This document shows, one piece after another, positions 41,812 through 53,740 of a stretch of 64,000 nucleotides of DNA. Made by a program: the position numbers and the translations under genes. Positions within the stretch are counted from its first letter, which is position 1; each line of letters opens with the position of its first letter. The stretch is taken from NCBI GenBank assembly GCA_013423325.1, contig BLJB01000138.1, forward strand, positions 62,001-126,000. Reading direction: 5' to 3'. The stretch is from Usnea hakonensis (Eukaryota; Ascomycota; Lecanoromycetes; Lecanorales; Parmeliaceae). The notes below the pieces were generated by a model. The model was given only the letters and a program-made list of their open reading frames with translations. It was not told the origin of the DNA and made no database searches.

Positions 41812-43576
41812 TCACTTCCAAGCACCTCCCCACTTGCTCTGAGCATGTCCACTCATTTCCGTGCCAGGTGCTCGCCCGCTAGAGCCCGCCCCTTTCTTAG
41901 CCCCTCTTGCTTTACCGAATCCGATAGCCCCTTGTCCTCCACCCGTACCGGCGGTACGGTTGCCTGTAGATAATAGACCGCTCATAGAAGAACCACCTAA
42001 TGACTGAGCATCATCTGTTTTAAAGCCGTCTCCTTCATCCAGAACAGTCCTAGAAAGCGCACCAATCGCCGATGTCCACTCTTGCAATGCGTGCGTCCGA
42101 CCGACGTCGCTGCGGTTGTCCATTTCAACGGTGCCCTTCTCCTGGTTGATTTTGCCTTCGAGCTTTTTGTCAAGAATCAAGAAGCTTACGATATCTTGCA
42201 CCTCTGTGACGGAGATATTTAGCCGCTTGGCGATAAAAGCTAGCGTGAAGCGCGTGTAAGGAGCGATCAGCTTCAGAACGCCAGTGGTCCGCAGACTTCG
42301 GGTGACCTCATCGATATTCTCGGCAATGAATGGATCCGCCAAAACATCCTTGTTGTTCTGTAATATGGATTCATACCGGTGGATATCGTTCTGTTGGTAA
42401 GCGTCAACTAGATCGGTCATGGCGGATATGCGGGGATCGTTCTTGTATGGTTTCGTCTCCTGAGACTCGAAAGGGTTGATATCTGACTTCATGAGCATAG
42501 TCGTTAATACCAAGTATTTCAGGACCTGGATTCTTTGTAAAGATCCGGCTTCGTCGTAGTTTCGGAATGACTCAAAGAAGTCGGTCTGGGCTTCTTTCCA
42601 ATTTTCTTCGCTCATGTGCATCTTTCCTCCACACTCCCGGATGATACCCATGATTTTGGGATGCGGTACTGCGGATCGAACCTTCAGGGCTCGCTGATAC
42701 AATGCCTGTGTGGATGGCGTCAGAGTGCCCAGTAAATACAGGGTAATCTTGCCTACCTTCAAGCGTTTGTTGTTCCTAGTCTCTGCGTACATCTGAATCT
42801 CCAGAGCGTAGATCTCCAAAGCATAGGTTCCTTTGCTCGGGTCATCCGTTCCATCCTCTTTCTGACAGGCTCGATGCAGCTCCCTGACTAATTTGACCAG
42901 TTGGGTATACTCTCTTCGATCCAACCATAGCCGCGCGAGCTTAATGTTGGTTTTCAACCATAATCTCTCGTTGTTCGTGCTCTGGAAGGATTCTAAAGTC
43001 TGAGAGTAGAACTTTTCCATGCAGTGGTATGCTTTCTCGTCTTCGGCACCCTTCTCGATGAAGTCTAGCATGTTGTTTATGGACTTTTCTGAGTAATTGC
43101 GGGTAACGGCAGATTTTACGTAGGTTAGAAGTTCAGAGTAATGCTCGATTGCCTAGATCTTCAGTTAGTATTAAGGTCCAAATCACTCATAGTCACTCTA
43201 CCTGGTCATATTTGCCAAGCTTGTATTCCAGTTTGACAGCTTGCTTCAAACCCTTAAAGCCCCTTCGGTAGTAGATGTCAGCATGTACGACAGATTCTAA
43301 GCCATTTTTCTGGATACTGACCAATCTCCTTTTTCATCTTCCAGAGCCGGCATCCCCAGGAACTCTTGGATTGCTTCATCGGGATTATCGGCCTTCATCT
43401 GTTTGGCATTGTAGTATTTGTTCTCAACGCCCACATCTCCTGCTTCTTCTTCATCATCATCTTCGTACTCGAAGTCATATCTGTAATTTATAAGCGACAA
43501 TCTGAGGAAGCCGGGACCGCATATCAACTCACTGTTCTTGGTCAGAATCTTGCATAAAGTCATCGTCGTCTGACAT
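41812..43576 (-). CDS. CSN2: COP9 signalosome subunit 2 (CSN2)
   Basis: PCI-domain subunit of the COP9 signalosome, which removes NEDD8 from cullins. Five exons: 43533-43576, 43322-43480, 43202-43262, 42757-43152, 41812-42705; 517 aa. Signatures include the acidic start (MSDDDDFM, YDFEYEDDDEEEAGD), KYYNAKQMKADNPDEAI, IMGIIRECGGKMH, TDFFESFRNYDEAGS, NPFESQETKPYKNDP and the C-terminal PCI winged helix. The last intron (42706-42756) is 51 nt, in phase 0 and lacks stops, so retention would add 17 residues. The tail is Gly-rich. The gene is divergent from CWC25 across 372 bp. Confidence 0.96.
42706..42756 (-). other. 51-nt in-phase intron of CSN2
   Basis: Borders GTAGGC...CACAG. It is a multiple of three with no stop, encoding VGKITLYLLGTLTPSTQ if retained. 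Removing it joins KRLK to ALYQRALKVRSA exactly as in the family. Confidence 0.85.
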
Positions 43577-43948
43577 GGTGTAAGTAGCAGAGGATGTAAG
43601 CCTCTGCTAAAAAAAAGCTGTGTACAGGCCAGTACTTTGAAAAGGAGTATTGAATTTCACACCACAGATGTTTTCGTGTTGAAGGGAAGCTCAAGTAACA
43701 TTTGCCGATCTTGTTTCGAGCTTCGCCAACGATTAGAGTAAATGATAAAGTGCTTTACTTATGGTAAGGCTGAATCTCTTGGCACTGAAATAACAGCCAG
43801 GGCTAGGGCCCATCAACCGCTTCCTCCTTTTGCATAACATTAACCCAGCACACTTTAGCTCCAGGCATCAGCGGTATCTTGCTGCCACGCTACCCCTCCA
43901 ACATCTCTGGACTGGCCTTCACAGCTGTGACTACGAATATCAGCCAAT
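43577..43948. promoter_or_regulatory. Shared divergent promoter of CSN2 and CWC25
   Basis: 372 bp separates the two start codons, so both core promoters must lie here. No specific factor site is claimed. Confidence 0.6.
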
Positions 43949-45334
43949 ATGGGAGGTGGAGACCTCAATTTGAAGAAATCATGGCATCCCGTTTTGATGA
44001 GCAACCAGCGGCGGGTATGGGAAGAAGAGAAGAAGGCGCTCGACGAGCGCAAGCGTATAGAACAAATGATGAAGGAGCGCCAAGAGGAACGAAATATACA
44101 GGAGATTCAAGAGATGCAAGAAGCAGCAGGCGGCACCAAAAGAGCGCAGCGCGTGGAATGGATGTACTCTGGGCCCTCAGCTGGACAAACCGGGACCACT
44201 GAGGAAATGGAGGGGTATCTGTTGGGCAAGAGAAGAATAGATGGGCTGATCAAGGGTACGGAGAACAAGAAGCTAGAGAAAGCGTCTACGGAGGAGTCAT
44301 TCATGGCTTTGCAGAACGCAAATACTGTCAGGGATACGGCTGCTAAGATCAGGGAGGATCCTATGTTAGCGATCAAGCAGAGGGAGCAAGCCGCGTACGA
44401 GACTTTAATGAATGACCCTGTTAGCCGAAGACGTCTACTCAAGGAGATCGGACACGATCTAAAGCCCAAAGAAAAGGAGCACCGACGCAAACACAGGCAT
44501 CATCACCGTGACGACAGAGATGATGACTATCATCGTGGCTCTAAGCGAAGGCGGACAGACGACGATGATAGGTATAGCCGGACGAGCCGAAGGTACGATG
44601 AAGAAGACAGGCACCATCGGAGAAGCTACCATGATCATCGTCGACGCTCCGATTCCTCAACGTACTCCCAGTCTCCTTCACCGTCCCGCCTCCAAAGATC
44701 ACCTTCTCCGCACAGCCCTCGAAGGATCAGGTCTCCGTCTCCATACTATCGCCGTCGCTCCAGATCGCCGCCACCCCAGCAAGTAAACGGGCACAATTCA
44801 AATCACAGCAGAAGATCCCCATCTCCCTACTATCGCCGTCGCTCCAGATCGCCGCCACGCCTGCAAACAAACGGGCACAATCTACATCACAGCAGGAGAT
44901 CCCAATCTCCCTACTATCGCCGCCGTTCCCGATCACCGCCTCGCCAGAAAACAAACGGACGCCACCTCAACCACAGCAAGAGTTTCCCCGCTGACCGTCC
45001 ACCGCCTCGTCGTAAGTCCTCCCCGGAAGCACAATCTGAGGAGAAAGCAAAAGAAAGGGCCAACAATCAGACAGTGGACAAGTCTGCTAGATTAGCAGCA
45101 ATGCAGGCTGACGCCAGCGATCTGGATGCTGTGCGGTCCAGCCGCCTGGCCGCCATTGAGGAACGCGAACGCGTAGAGCGAGAAGCGGAACAGAAGGCGA
45201 GGGATAGATCAGGAAAGTATGGCGGAAGAGGAGACTTCGTCAATGGGCTGAATCGCAAGGCCGGAGAGATGGATATTGGGGAAAGGATTAAAAGGGGCAG
45301 AGGTGGTCTAGAGAGGGGCCTCGACGGAGAATGA
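43949..45334 (+). CDS. CWC25: Pre-mRNA splicing factor Cwc25
   Basis: A single 461-codon frame. The start MGGGDLNLKKSWHP, with VWEEEKKALDERKRI next, is the N-terminal CIR/Cwc25 signature. EWMYSGP and EGYLLGKRRID follow, all typical of Cwc25, which joins the spliceosome after Prp2 and promotes the first transesterification. The second half is Arg/His/Asp- then SR-rich, with three 28-residue repeats built on SPYYRRRSRSPP (84-bp DNA period at 44744, 44828 and 44912). The C-terminus is a helical KSARLAAMQADASDLD block. No intron is needed. Divergently transcribed from CSN2. Confidence 0.94.
   Translation: MGGGDLNLKKSWHPVLMSNQRRVWEEEKKALDERKRIEQMMKERQEERNIQEIQEMQEAAGGTKRAQRVEWMYSGPSAGQTGTTEEMEGYLLGKRRIDGLIKGTENKKLEKASTEESFMALQNANTVRDTAAKIREDPMLAIKQREQAAYETLMNDPVSRRRLLKEIGHDLKPKEKEHRRKHRHHHRDDRDDDYHRGSKRRRTDDDDRYSRTSRRYDEEDRHHRRSYHDHRRRSDSSTYSQSPSPSRLQRSPSPHSPRRIRSPSPYYRRRSRSPPPQQVNGHNSNHSRRSPSPYYRRRSRSPPRLQTNGHNLHHSRRSQSPYYRRRSRSPPRQKTNGRHLNHSKSFPADRPPPRRKSSPEAQSEEKAKERANNQTVDKSARLAAMQADASDLDAVRSSRLAAIEERERVEREAEQKARDRSGKYGGRGDFVNGLNRKAGEMDIGERIKRGRGGLERGLDGE
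44744..44995 (+). repeat. Three 84-bp tandem repeats in CWC25
   Basis: TACTATCGCCGTCGCTCC recurs at 84-bp spacing (44744, 44828, 44912); the third copy has CGCCGTTCC. Each copy encodes one SR-rich unit ending in an NGHN-like segment. Confidence 0.88.
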
Positions 45335-45602
45335 CCGACTGGCGTGGATGCGAGCACGGCCTTGAATCTTTAATGAAGGTCTCTATCCTATGAAAATGCC
45401 CATTTGAGCGGCTGGCACTTTGCATAAGTCTGGAACAAATGGAAGATGTGTTTCAAAAGCGTGTCCGCTTGCCTCTTCCGCATAGCCTGATCTGGCCCGA
45501 CCTTCTAAGAGGCTGATTACAATCGACGTTTCATAATCGAAAACCATAGAATAACGTCAAATGATGCTCCACCATGATGAGATCTACTCCGACGGTTCAA
45601 TA

Positions 45603-47166
45603 TCAGAAGTTTTCCACCTCAAGCATGTTCAGCCAGTTCATCACCATCATAGCCTTGACCAGATTTCCTCTCAGATCAACGTGCCTGTATACGCCCACCG
45701 AGTTAGCGCTTGAGTGCACATTCGACTCACACGGCCAGCAGTATCAGCGCAAGCCTCCGGAAAGAACACTTACACCCCATCAAATTTGTTGCTCTGCACC
45801 GTGGCATTCCACGTTCCCAAATGCTCTAACCCTCTCTTCCGAACCTCGATCCCCACAGACTCCTCAAAAATCATGATTGCTTTGTTTCCTTGGGTGATGA
45901 TCCACTCATCGGGTTTGTCTTTGCCCGGAGCGTTGGGCGTCATGAATAGTCTTGGCCAGAACCCTGTCCCCCGTTCCCGCTCCTTGCCCTTAGAAGATCC
46001 TGACGAGGACAGGGGTGACCGAGGAGTCAGCCATGGGGCTTGGGTGGCTATTGTGTCAAGAATTGTATCTAGCCAATTGAGGGTAGCCTGCAGGTCGAGA
46101 TCGTTCCACAGTCCATGGCCGAAGATGAAAGCGTAGGGTCTAGGCGGCTTGGAAGCTGGAAGGATGGAACGCAGGCGGTCGAGCTCCTCGGAAGCAATAG
46201 GGAAGCGAATCATCTGTTCGACTGCGAACATTTATCAATATGAAGGGCGAGAGAAGGATTAGAAACACGCTTACTCATGACGTCGATAGAGTTGGCTGGG
46301 CAGACAACGCTATCTGGATCGTTATCGACGACGTCGGCCGTCTTAAAAATCCCCTGTACGGAACAGGCTTTGACATTGAACTGGTAGTTGCAAAAACAGT
46401 CTTTCCTAGAAGTCCGACCTCGTCAGCACGCTGCTAAACATGCAGCTTCCAAAGTCCGTACTTGGGCCCCGGGTAATTACCTTTCCTCAGGTGAAAAGTT
46501 CCAGTCGGTCACAGCGCCGTAACCAAGATCTTTCCTGATCATCACGTTGATACTCCCAATCACATGGCGCATCATGCTGTCCCCAACAATAATGACCTTC
46601 TCAAAGCGGGCTAAGATTTCACAGATTTCCTCGGTCGAGAACCAACGCATGTCGCAGCCTCGAGGCATGTAGGGTGCATCGTTGCCAATGCGACCCCCAG
46701 AAGACATTGCCGTTACCATGGATTCCCGGTCTGGGCATAACGGCGCAAATGGCGCATGGAGGTCCAATGATGAGATATCGCAGGTATTGCGGTATTTGTA
46801 GGATGAAAATGTGTCAATCGTGTCGGAGTAGCGATGTGGTAGTGGTTCGGGAGGCTGGAAGGCGGCATGGGGGTGGAAAGTAGCATTGTATGTGACTGGG
46901 TACATGAGATAGTCTGGACGGCGTGCCTATAAAGACTTAGCAGCTGGACATATCCGACAATATTGTGAGTGAGGACGTACTCGATAACCAGCACGCGAGA
47001 AGAGTCTGTTGTAAATGACGAAGAAAAAGAGCACCATACATCCGATCAGTGCTGTCTTATTTCTGGCCAAACTCCAAGTCCGTCTCTTCGACGTGGGCGA
47101 CCACGTGTGAGCCGTACCAGCAGGTGTTGTAGGAAAAGACTCATACTTCCGGTTGTAGTGGAACAT
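45603..47166 (-). CDS. Type II membrane protein, PC-esterase/TBL-like (GDSM motif)
   Basis: Five exons: 46981-47166, 46481-46926, 46275-46405, 45774-46221, 45603-45684; 430 aa. A short basic cytosolic tail precedes one membrane anchor (ALIGCMVLFFFVIYNRLF, ~residues 39-56). The lumenal part has IIVGDSMMRHVIG, the serine-nucleophile motif of the PC-esterase/CAS1 group, and DCFCNYQFNVKAC. FIFGHGLWNDL may supply the later catalytic residues. Such proteins are thought to be Golgi O-acyl- or O-acetyl-transferases or esterases acting on glycans; the precise role is inference. Introns use GTACGT, GTAATT, GTAAGC and GTAAGT donors. The last exon encodes a short MMVMNWLNMLEVENF tail. Confidence 0.82.
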
Positions 47167-47642
47167 GACCACCAGGATAATGTTCGAAAGCAGTCTTGCA
47201 ACTTGTTTTGTATAACTACTCAGGCTTCAACTCTTTGTTTATGCGGAAAGGTCCCAATGGTACAGTAAGCGCGGAGACAATTAGATATTAAACGACAAAA
47301 CGAATTTGATACTGATGTATTTTACAGTAAGGTAAGGTACCTTCATGGACCTTAAAGTGTTGATAGCTGTGCTCATCTTACACGCAATTTTGAGAGGAGC
47401 TCTAATATATGGTAGACATCAGAAGTATTAGCTTTTTTTTTCATCACGCATAGCTTTTGCTTAACACTCCCGGCGTTCGAAGAGAGCCTGCTAAAGTAAG
47501 ACTACTCACTTGTTTCTGTAAATGCTCAAAAGCCAATGGACAGCAGGTTCCTTTGAGAGTGTCTGACCAAACCAAGTGAATAAACCGAAAATTCAGTCTC
47601 AAAACGCTGCTCGACGGTAGGGAAACATCCATGGAGTAGAAG
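47167..47642. other. Intergenic, no gene seen
   Basis: Upstream region of the PC-esterase-like gene and 3' flank of the dehydrogenase. It contains GTAAGGTAAGGTACC near 47329 and a T-run near 47433. Confidence 0.4.
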
Positions 47643-48897
47643 TTATGATCGCCATCCGATCCCATATTTTACGACTGCACACATATCTTTCAACCAACCG
47701 ATCCATCCATTCATCTCCATTGCTCTATTCAACATCCCAATGATCCTGCGCGTAAATATCTCGGCATCATCAAAGTCGTGCAAATAGACCTCCCAGATTG
47801 CTTTCTGCTCCCCAATATTGGCTTTACCCGCCACAAGATTCCACAGACCATGCGAATCCTGTTCAACCTTCATCTTCGGTCCGACCACCACCGCTCGCCC
47901 CACCATTTGTGGATTAGCTACAAAACGTGTCGCAGCCTCAATAACATCCTCAGGTTTTCCTAATGATCCTCCTGCAAGAAGTGCTCGACCTAATGTTGTA
48001 AATAATGGGGTATCACTTTGACAATTCCAGAGTCAGCACTACTTCCTCAAGACAACAATAGGAGTACTATGGCATATCAGGGATCCAAAATGGGCTGCTG
48101 TTTCTCAGGCATATCTCACAGTTCTAAGCATAGTATCGACCAACGATTGATCGAAAAGAAACGGATTATACGCACATAAAGTATGGACATATCATATTAG
48201 TGCGTACGCCGTGTGCAAATGACGTACAGCGAAGGCTCCTGTACATACCAACGATTGCATGCTTTGAAGCTGTGTACATGAGTTGATTTGGTATTGGCGC
48301 AAGTCCAGCCATGGAACTCAACAGCAAGAGATGACGGTCTCGATTTCTTTCCGTGGGGTTACAGTTCGGGTCTGCTGGCGCCGACTGAGGGTTCTTTGCG
48401 AGATAGAAGAGTGCTAAATGGCTGGTGTAAAGCACGCCTTTCAAATTAACATCTAGGACCGTCAAATCTGGAGGCGGTGGGTTGGGTGCGTCGAGGCCCT
48501 TAGGGGCTTCAATGGTCGAGTCATGATCGACAATCCCTGCATTTGCTACAACGGTGTCAATGCCACCATGAGGGCTTACGTTGACTGCGTTTTTGAAGAA
48601 CTGGACTTGAGACTGCCAATCGGTGACATTGCAGTGAAAAAAATGCAGGTTTGGGTTCCCCGTCTCCTTCCTCACTTCACGGACAAGTCGATCTCCTTTT
48701 TGAGTATCAATATCACCGATCACCACGGCCGCGCCATCTGCGGCCCATCTCCGAAGAAACCCTTCCCCCAGCCCTGAAGCACCTCCCGTAATAATTATGG
48801 TCTTCTCCCTGATCCAAGTCTTATCTGGCACAGCATTGGGGTCAAACGGTGGGGATTGAGGGATCTGTAGGGGATATGTCGCTCCTGGATCCATCAT
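47643..48897 (-). CDS. Short-chain dehydrogenase/reductase
   Basis: Two exons, 48176-48897 and 47643-48015, give 364 aa. The 160-nt intron (GTGCGT...CAAAG, branch GTGCTGAC) restores CPYFIDTPLFTTLGRALLAGG. NAD(P) loop TGGASGLG at residues 37-44, GDID acidic residue for cofactor choice, NAG at 119-121, catalytic Ser near 194, Tyr208 and Lys212 in YTASK. The aspartate after the second strand favours NAD+. The overall pattern resembles 15-hydroxyprostaglandin-dehydrogenase-like fungal SDRs. There is a C-terminal extension of about 60 residues. Substrate unknown. ATGs at 48897 and 48894 are equivalent choices. Confidence 0.88.
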
Positions 48898-51617
48898 GAT
48901 ACATCAGGACATATCGCAAAGATTCAAGCCGTAGATAGGGACTGTCGAATGTCCGTTGCATTACTGCTTGGATAGGATCTTACTTCTTCGCCCAATAGCT
49001 TGAAGAAGAGGAAATCGGTTATACCTTACCTGATCGACCTCGCCCGGCTTCGGGCCGCTTGCCACTAGGGTAAAGTTGCTCGGTTGAATGTTTCAATTTG
49101 CAACACCAAAAACAGAAAAATTTTCAGATCATGCAGCGCAGCCGAGCACTTGCTGAATCTTTTGATCCAAGACCAATCATATGCAAACACTATCAGCATT
49201 CTCGTCGTATCGGTTTGTCTTGATCTCGAAACAAAGAGATTTAGGATCAGACACGGCGCTCAGCGTAGCTGGTGCCCTGTATCCCCCTTGCCAGAAGGTT
49301 TTGAGGTACTCATTCTCCATACAATGGCATGTAATAAGGCTTTCGTGGCCGTTGCCAACATGTTTTGGATGTGAAATCGTCTCCCATATTGTACAACGTG
49401 GCTACAGTCACTCATGGCTGTGAGCTGCGGGTCTCCGATGCGGTTGTACAACCTTTGTTGTAGAGCAAACAATTGACAAGGGGACAAAATCCCTTCTCAG
49501 TACAAGATTGATTCCAGTCATGTCCCTGCCTTGTACTAGCTCAATGAATGCCAGCTTTTCTGGCTATGTTGTTTGATGCGTCTCACATATCTCTGTTAGA
49601 TCATTTACCCAAGACTATGGGACCTTCTGGTGGTTTCTAAATTTATATCAACTAATGGCTTATTAGGAGTCTGAATACTCAATATAAAGTTTCAATGACC
49701 GGCCCAACAACACTAGCTATTTTGACTTTAGGACAACATGGATCGAGTTCGGCATGCGAGCCAGGATGTGAAAGAAGCCTTGATGTGGGAATCTGAGATA
49801 CCATCTAAGCAGCTGGAACCTGAAGTGGTATTAATCAAGAACTCTTGCAAGTCCTTCATTGCTTCCAATACCACGCGCAACCCACGTGCTGGATTTCCAA
49901 ATTCCACATTCCCACTTGTACCGTCTTGCAAGAGGAGTACAACGGACACTTGTGGGACCTACGCCAATGAGCTTGGTGCAGCCCGGCCAGCTATTGCAAA
50001 TTCGAGCAGCCGCACCATGATTCGTCTAGCACTGACAGCGTCCGTGCACATCGACTCCAGTGAGGACAAGCAAACGGGCCGAACCACTGGGTTGGAGGGC
50101 GCAGAAGTCAAACCAGAATTGGGCGTCGTGGATATTCAAGGGGCTGGTGGAGAGCTAAAACCTCGGTCTATGGAGCGGCAGGCCAGCCACCGATCGTGCT
50201 TCAAGCCATGGGGATACATCTGAATGATGGCATAACGACGGCATTCCAGCATGGCAAAATGGACTGTTGGAATCCGGGAGGTCATACCCTACTAAGACAC
50301 GAGGAGGGGGTCTCTACGCCCTGATTGGCTTTCGCTAGAGTACTTAGGCCGGATTTGTTGTTGGACCAGCCGAGGACTAACCAAATACGTACATTCATAC
50401 AGTCAGAAAATAAGAAGAAGATTTTGCAACATGACTAATAGAGAGTATCTTAGAAACTTTGGTTGTAGCTGTTGTCGTTAATTAAGCAATACGAGTTGGA
50501 TGTTTCTATGTTCGTTGACTGGCCCAAGATCAAAAACCGGCCATAAAGCTAAAGGCTGCTGCTAGGGTCTTTTTGTCCTATCAAGTTTCAAGGTTCGCAT
50601 GTACTTGTAGATGAACTTGCAGCGTTACGACTACCTCGTCCAAAGATCCAAGAGTTTAACAGTGAATGTATTCCTTGCAGCGAGGCAATCTATCGTTATG
50701 GTTTGCAGTGTGCGTACTCCGTAAGGGCCGGGAGTTCCATCATGCTCCGAAGACCCAATACATGTCCAGAGCACAATCTGCTTGTTACATGATTACATCA
50801 AAGCATGTTGTTTATTACTATTGTGGTTGCTGTCTGCCGCTGCATGTGGGCTGAGTCTTCGGAGGATATGTTTCAAGAATACGGGGATGGCTGCAGCCTG
50901 CAGAACGGCAAAAAGGTGGAGCGAATCAGCGGAAGACGGGTGAAAAAAGGGGGGACGAAGCAAGCCAATGATGATGTACAGAATGTGTGTGTGTACTGTG
51001 TAAGCGTTTTAGAGTGCATTAAAACAGCGGGTGCTAAGGTTGCCTCGCCAAAAGTCTAAAGCATGAAAGTATCACGTCCCATCTTCTTCACTCCAATAAG
51101 GTAAGGTAATAATAAAATCATTACAGTATTACATTATTACCATCACCATCACCAACCATCAAAATATTATTATTATTTATTAATATTGCACAGAAAGCTG
51201 CGCCTTACCGTTTAATAGTCTTTCCTTTGGTCACCCATTGCAACCCGTATCCCTGGTTGAAAATCGCCCGTTAACTTAATGCGACCCTCCTATCAGAGTA
51301 TTTTTATTAACAATAAAGTACTTAACCATGTCGTATAGGTTGGAATCCAATCCCTCGTCCGCTTATAAGTGCTATAGGAGCATCCAAATAAAATGCGCAA
51401 ATTCTCAAATTCTCCATAGCTTTTCACTCATTACATGCGCATTCGCATATTTTGGACCTAGATTTAGCAGCAGTCGCAGTCGTGCTTGCTCAAGCTTGGC
51501 TTTGCTTGTCCTCTCCTTCCTCTCCTTATCTCCATTCCTTTTCACAGCAATACTCAAATCTGCTTACGCTTATTGCATTCCAACGTTACTTTTGAATGCC
51601 TCCCCTTGCGTCCTCAA
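48898..51617. other. 2.7-kb region without a recognised gene
   Basis: A 161-codon plus-strand frame at 49738-50223, with an ATG start and no domain, is the longest candidate. Its composition is ordinary and it shows no similarity I know, so I do not call it. Microsatellite-like AATATTATTATTATT occurs near 51163-51185 and GGTAAGGTAATAATAA near 51101. Confidence 0.4.
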
Positions 51618-53319
51618 ATGTTCGACTTCTCCCTCGAGAAGCATTGCTTCATCTGTCATGACACCATAGCACATTCCGTCATGAAGAGGCTACTGCCTTG
51701 GGCCCCAGCTCCTGCATCTGCTGGCCAGAGAGATGTTCTTTGGGCTGAAGTACGTCTACGTGAACGTGAGCTGTCCCCAAGAGCGGTCCTATACTGACAT
51801 GCTCCAAGGGTCTTCGCGGTATTGCATCTCTGCTTGTCGTTACGAGGTACGTTCCTGTGGAGCGTGCATGTGAGCCTTCAACTCAACATCAACCCTTGAA
51901 TTGTTATCGTGTCCAGACAATGCTGAGCTCGACATCTCTGATAGCCACTTATCTCGATCGTTCGCCTACACACTCATACCACCAGCTCAAGACAGCACCC
52001 ATACAGGCTCCCTCATCCACTTGCCTTTACTACGTCTACCTGCCCAAGGGGCACCGTGGGTTTCTCTTTTCTTCATTTTGACCGGCTACGTCAACGCCAT
52101 GAAGCCAATCAAGCAAGCACGAAATGGCAATGGCAATCAAGCTCTTTCGGGCCTGGCTTTCAGCGCATTCAGGAGGACTGGAAGACTCGTTTTACCCGCA
52201 ACTATAGCTACCATGATAAGCTGGGTGATATGTCAGTTGGGATTGTTCGAGATTGGCAGGACGTGTGAAGCCGTTTGGATTCGGGATACAAGCCCCAAGC
52301 CTGGCCCGGGAATCACAGGCTCCATCCGTCTCCTCCTCACGAACCTTTTCACCACATGGACAACCGGGTTCAACGTTTATGACAAAAACCAATGGACATT
52401 CCCTTTCCTACTCAAAGGATCAATGCTCGTTTTCATTACTTTGCTTGCAACAGTGCGTATACACTCAAATTATCGTACATTAGTATTCCTGGGCCTTTAT
52501 GCATTCAGCTGGGCGGGAGGTGATTGTAAGGAGCTCCGTACCCCTTCGAATTTTAGTAAGATCAAGGTCCCTGTCTCGGGCTAACACAAGTCCTCTGGTA
52601 CAGCAATGCTTGGTATGAACATCTATTTCGGAGCACTCCTTGCGGAATTGTCAAACCGACTCCCATCTCACTCTATAACCCATCCACGAAATCTGTTCAT
52701 ACGAGCCATGACAGGGGTTTTACTTCTTGTTGGCCTTCACGTCTCCGGTTACCCGGAGGTGTCTCCCGAATGGTCTTCATGGTCGCAGAATTTGGCCCAA
52801 ATCGGGCATTTCATCTTTCCAGGCAATGACTACTGGCGTTACTGGACCTCTATCGGCGCTCAACTTATCACTCTTGCAGTCGTGATATCTCCTCGGATGC
52901 AGGAAATGCTGTCACATCCCGCCTTTGTATGGTTAGGGAGTGTGAGTCTGCCACTTTATCTAATCCACGGGCCCTTGGTCCGTAGCTTGCTTGCGTGGAT
53001 GGTTTTCGGCTGGCAAAAGCCGGTCTCATATGACACCAAAGATGTCAATGGGAATCTCACGGACTCTTCGCAGCGAAGGTCGTTTCCAGACGGCTGGGTC
53101 TTTTGCATTGTTCTGCCCCTGTTCTTCGTGATTCTGCTTTGGGCTTCGCATCTTTGGACCACCTGGGTTGAACCATGGTGCGCATCCATAATCAAACGCA
53201 TGGAGGAAGTTATGTGCTGGACCGAGCCAATAGAGAATGCAGAGCTACCAAGGAGTAATGGATGTTACGGAGAAAAGATGGAACGGCCAAGGAGTAGCGG
53301 AATTCTGAATCATGTATGA
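51618..53319 (+). CDS. Acyltransferase-3 family integral membrane protein
   Basis: Four exons: 51618-51749, 51809-51846 (38 nt), 51945-52525, 52604-53319; 488 aa. The micro-exon supplies GLRGIASLLVV, the hallmark first helix of acyltransferase-3 proteins. The next exon gives SHLSRSFAYTLIPPAQD, THTGSLIHLPLLRL and APWVSLFFILTGYVNAMKPI, followed by RRTGRLVLPATIATMISW. Later helices include GVLLLVGLHVSG and LGSVSLPLYLIHGPLVR. The family transfers acyl groups to sugars, lipids or natural products across membranes. Introns are GTACGT...CCAAG, GTACGT...GATAG and GTAAGG...TACAG. The N-terminal start is uncertain; an in-frame ATG at 51681 is the next candidate. Confidence 0.87.
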
Positions 53320-53740
53320 AGTTTGGATCTGGGTATACCATCGGAAAAGCATTAGAGGTAAAGGTGATTAAGCATCGAACGTCATGTTGTATTATATCTG
53401 CAAGAATAGCATGAGAGACGACCAGATCTGTTGCATCAGGGTGATTAGCTAGCAATGTGAGCATGGATGGGTCAATATTCTTTGGCTCATCCCCAAGCAG
53501 CTGGCTGGTAATATGTCACAAAAACGTCCCAAGGAGGCTTAGCGTCACATTTGAGAGATGCTACGGGCCTGACGCTTGTTTTCTTGATAAAGCTTGTCCT
53601 TTGTAGAACCTCACGGCAAACTTGAGCCATTGAATCGATGTTACATGTTGGGCCAACATCGAGTGTGCCGCATCCTCCCCGTTCTTCGTCAACCAACCAC
53701 CCCTTGTTTCCCCCCCTTTCGCCCCCACAGCTATCTTCCC
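53320..53740. other. Intergenic between convergent genes
   Basis: 3' flanks of the acyltransferase gene and ATP18. No coding evidence beyond short frames. Confidence 0.4.

Noticed and set aside
49738..50223. 161-codon plus-strand frame
   Set aside because: No domain and ordinary composition; the opposite strand is nearly as open. Left as uncalled.
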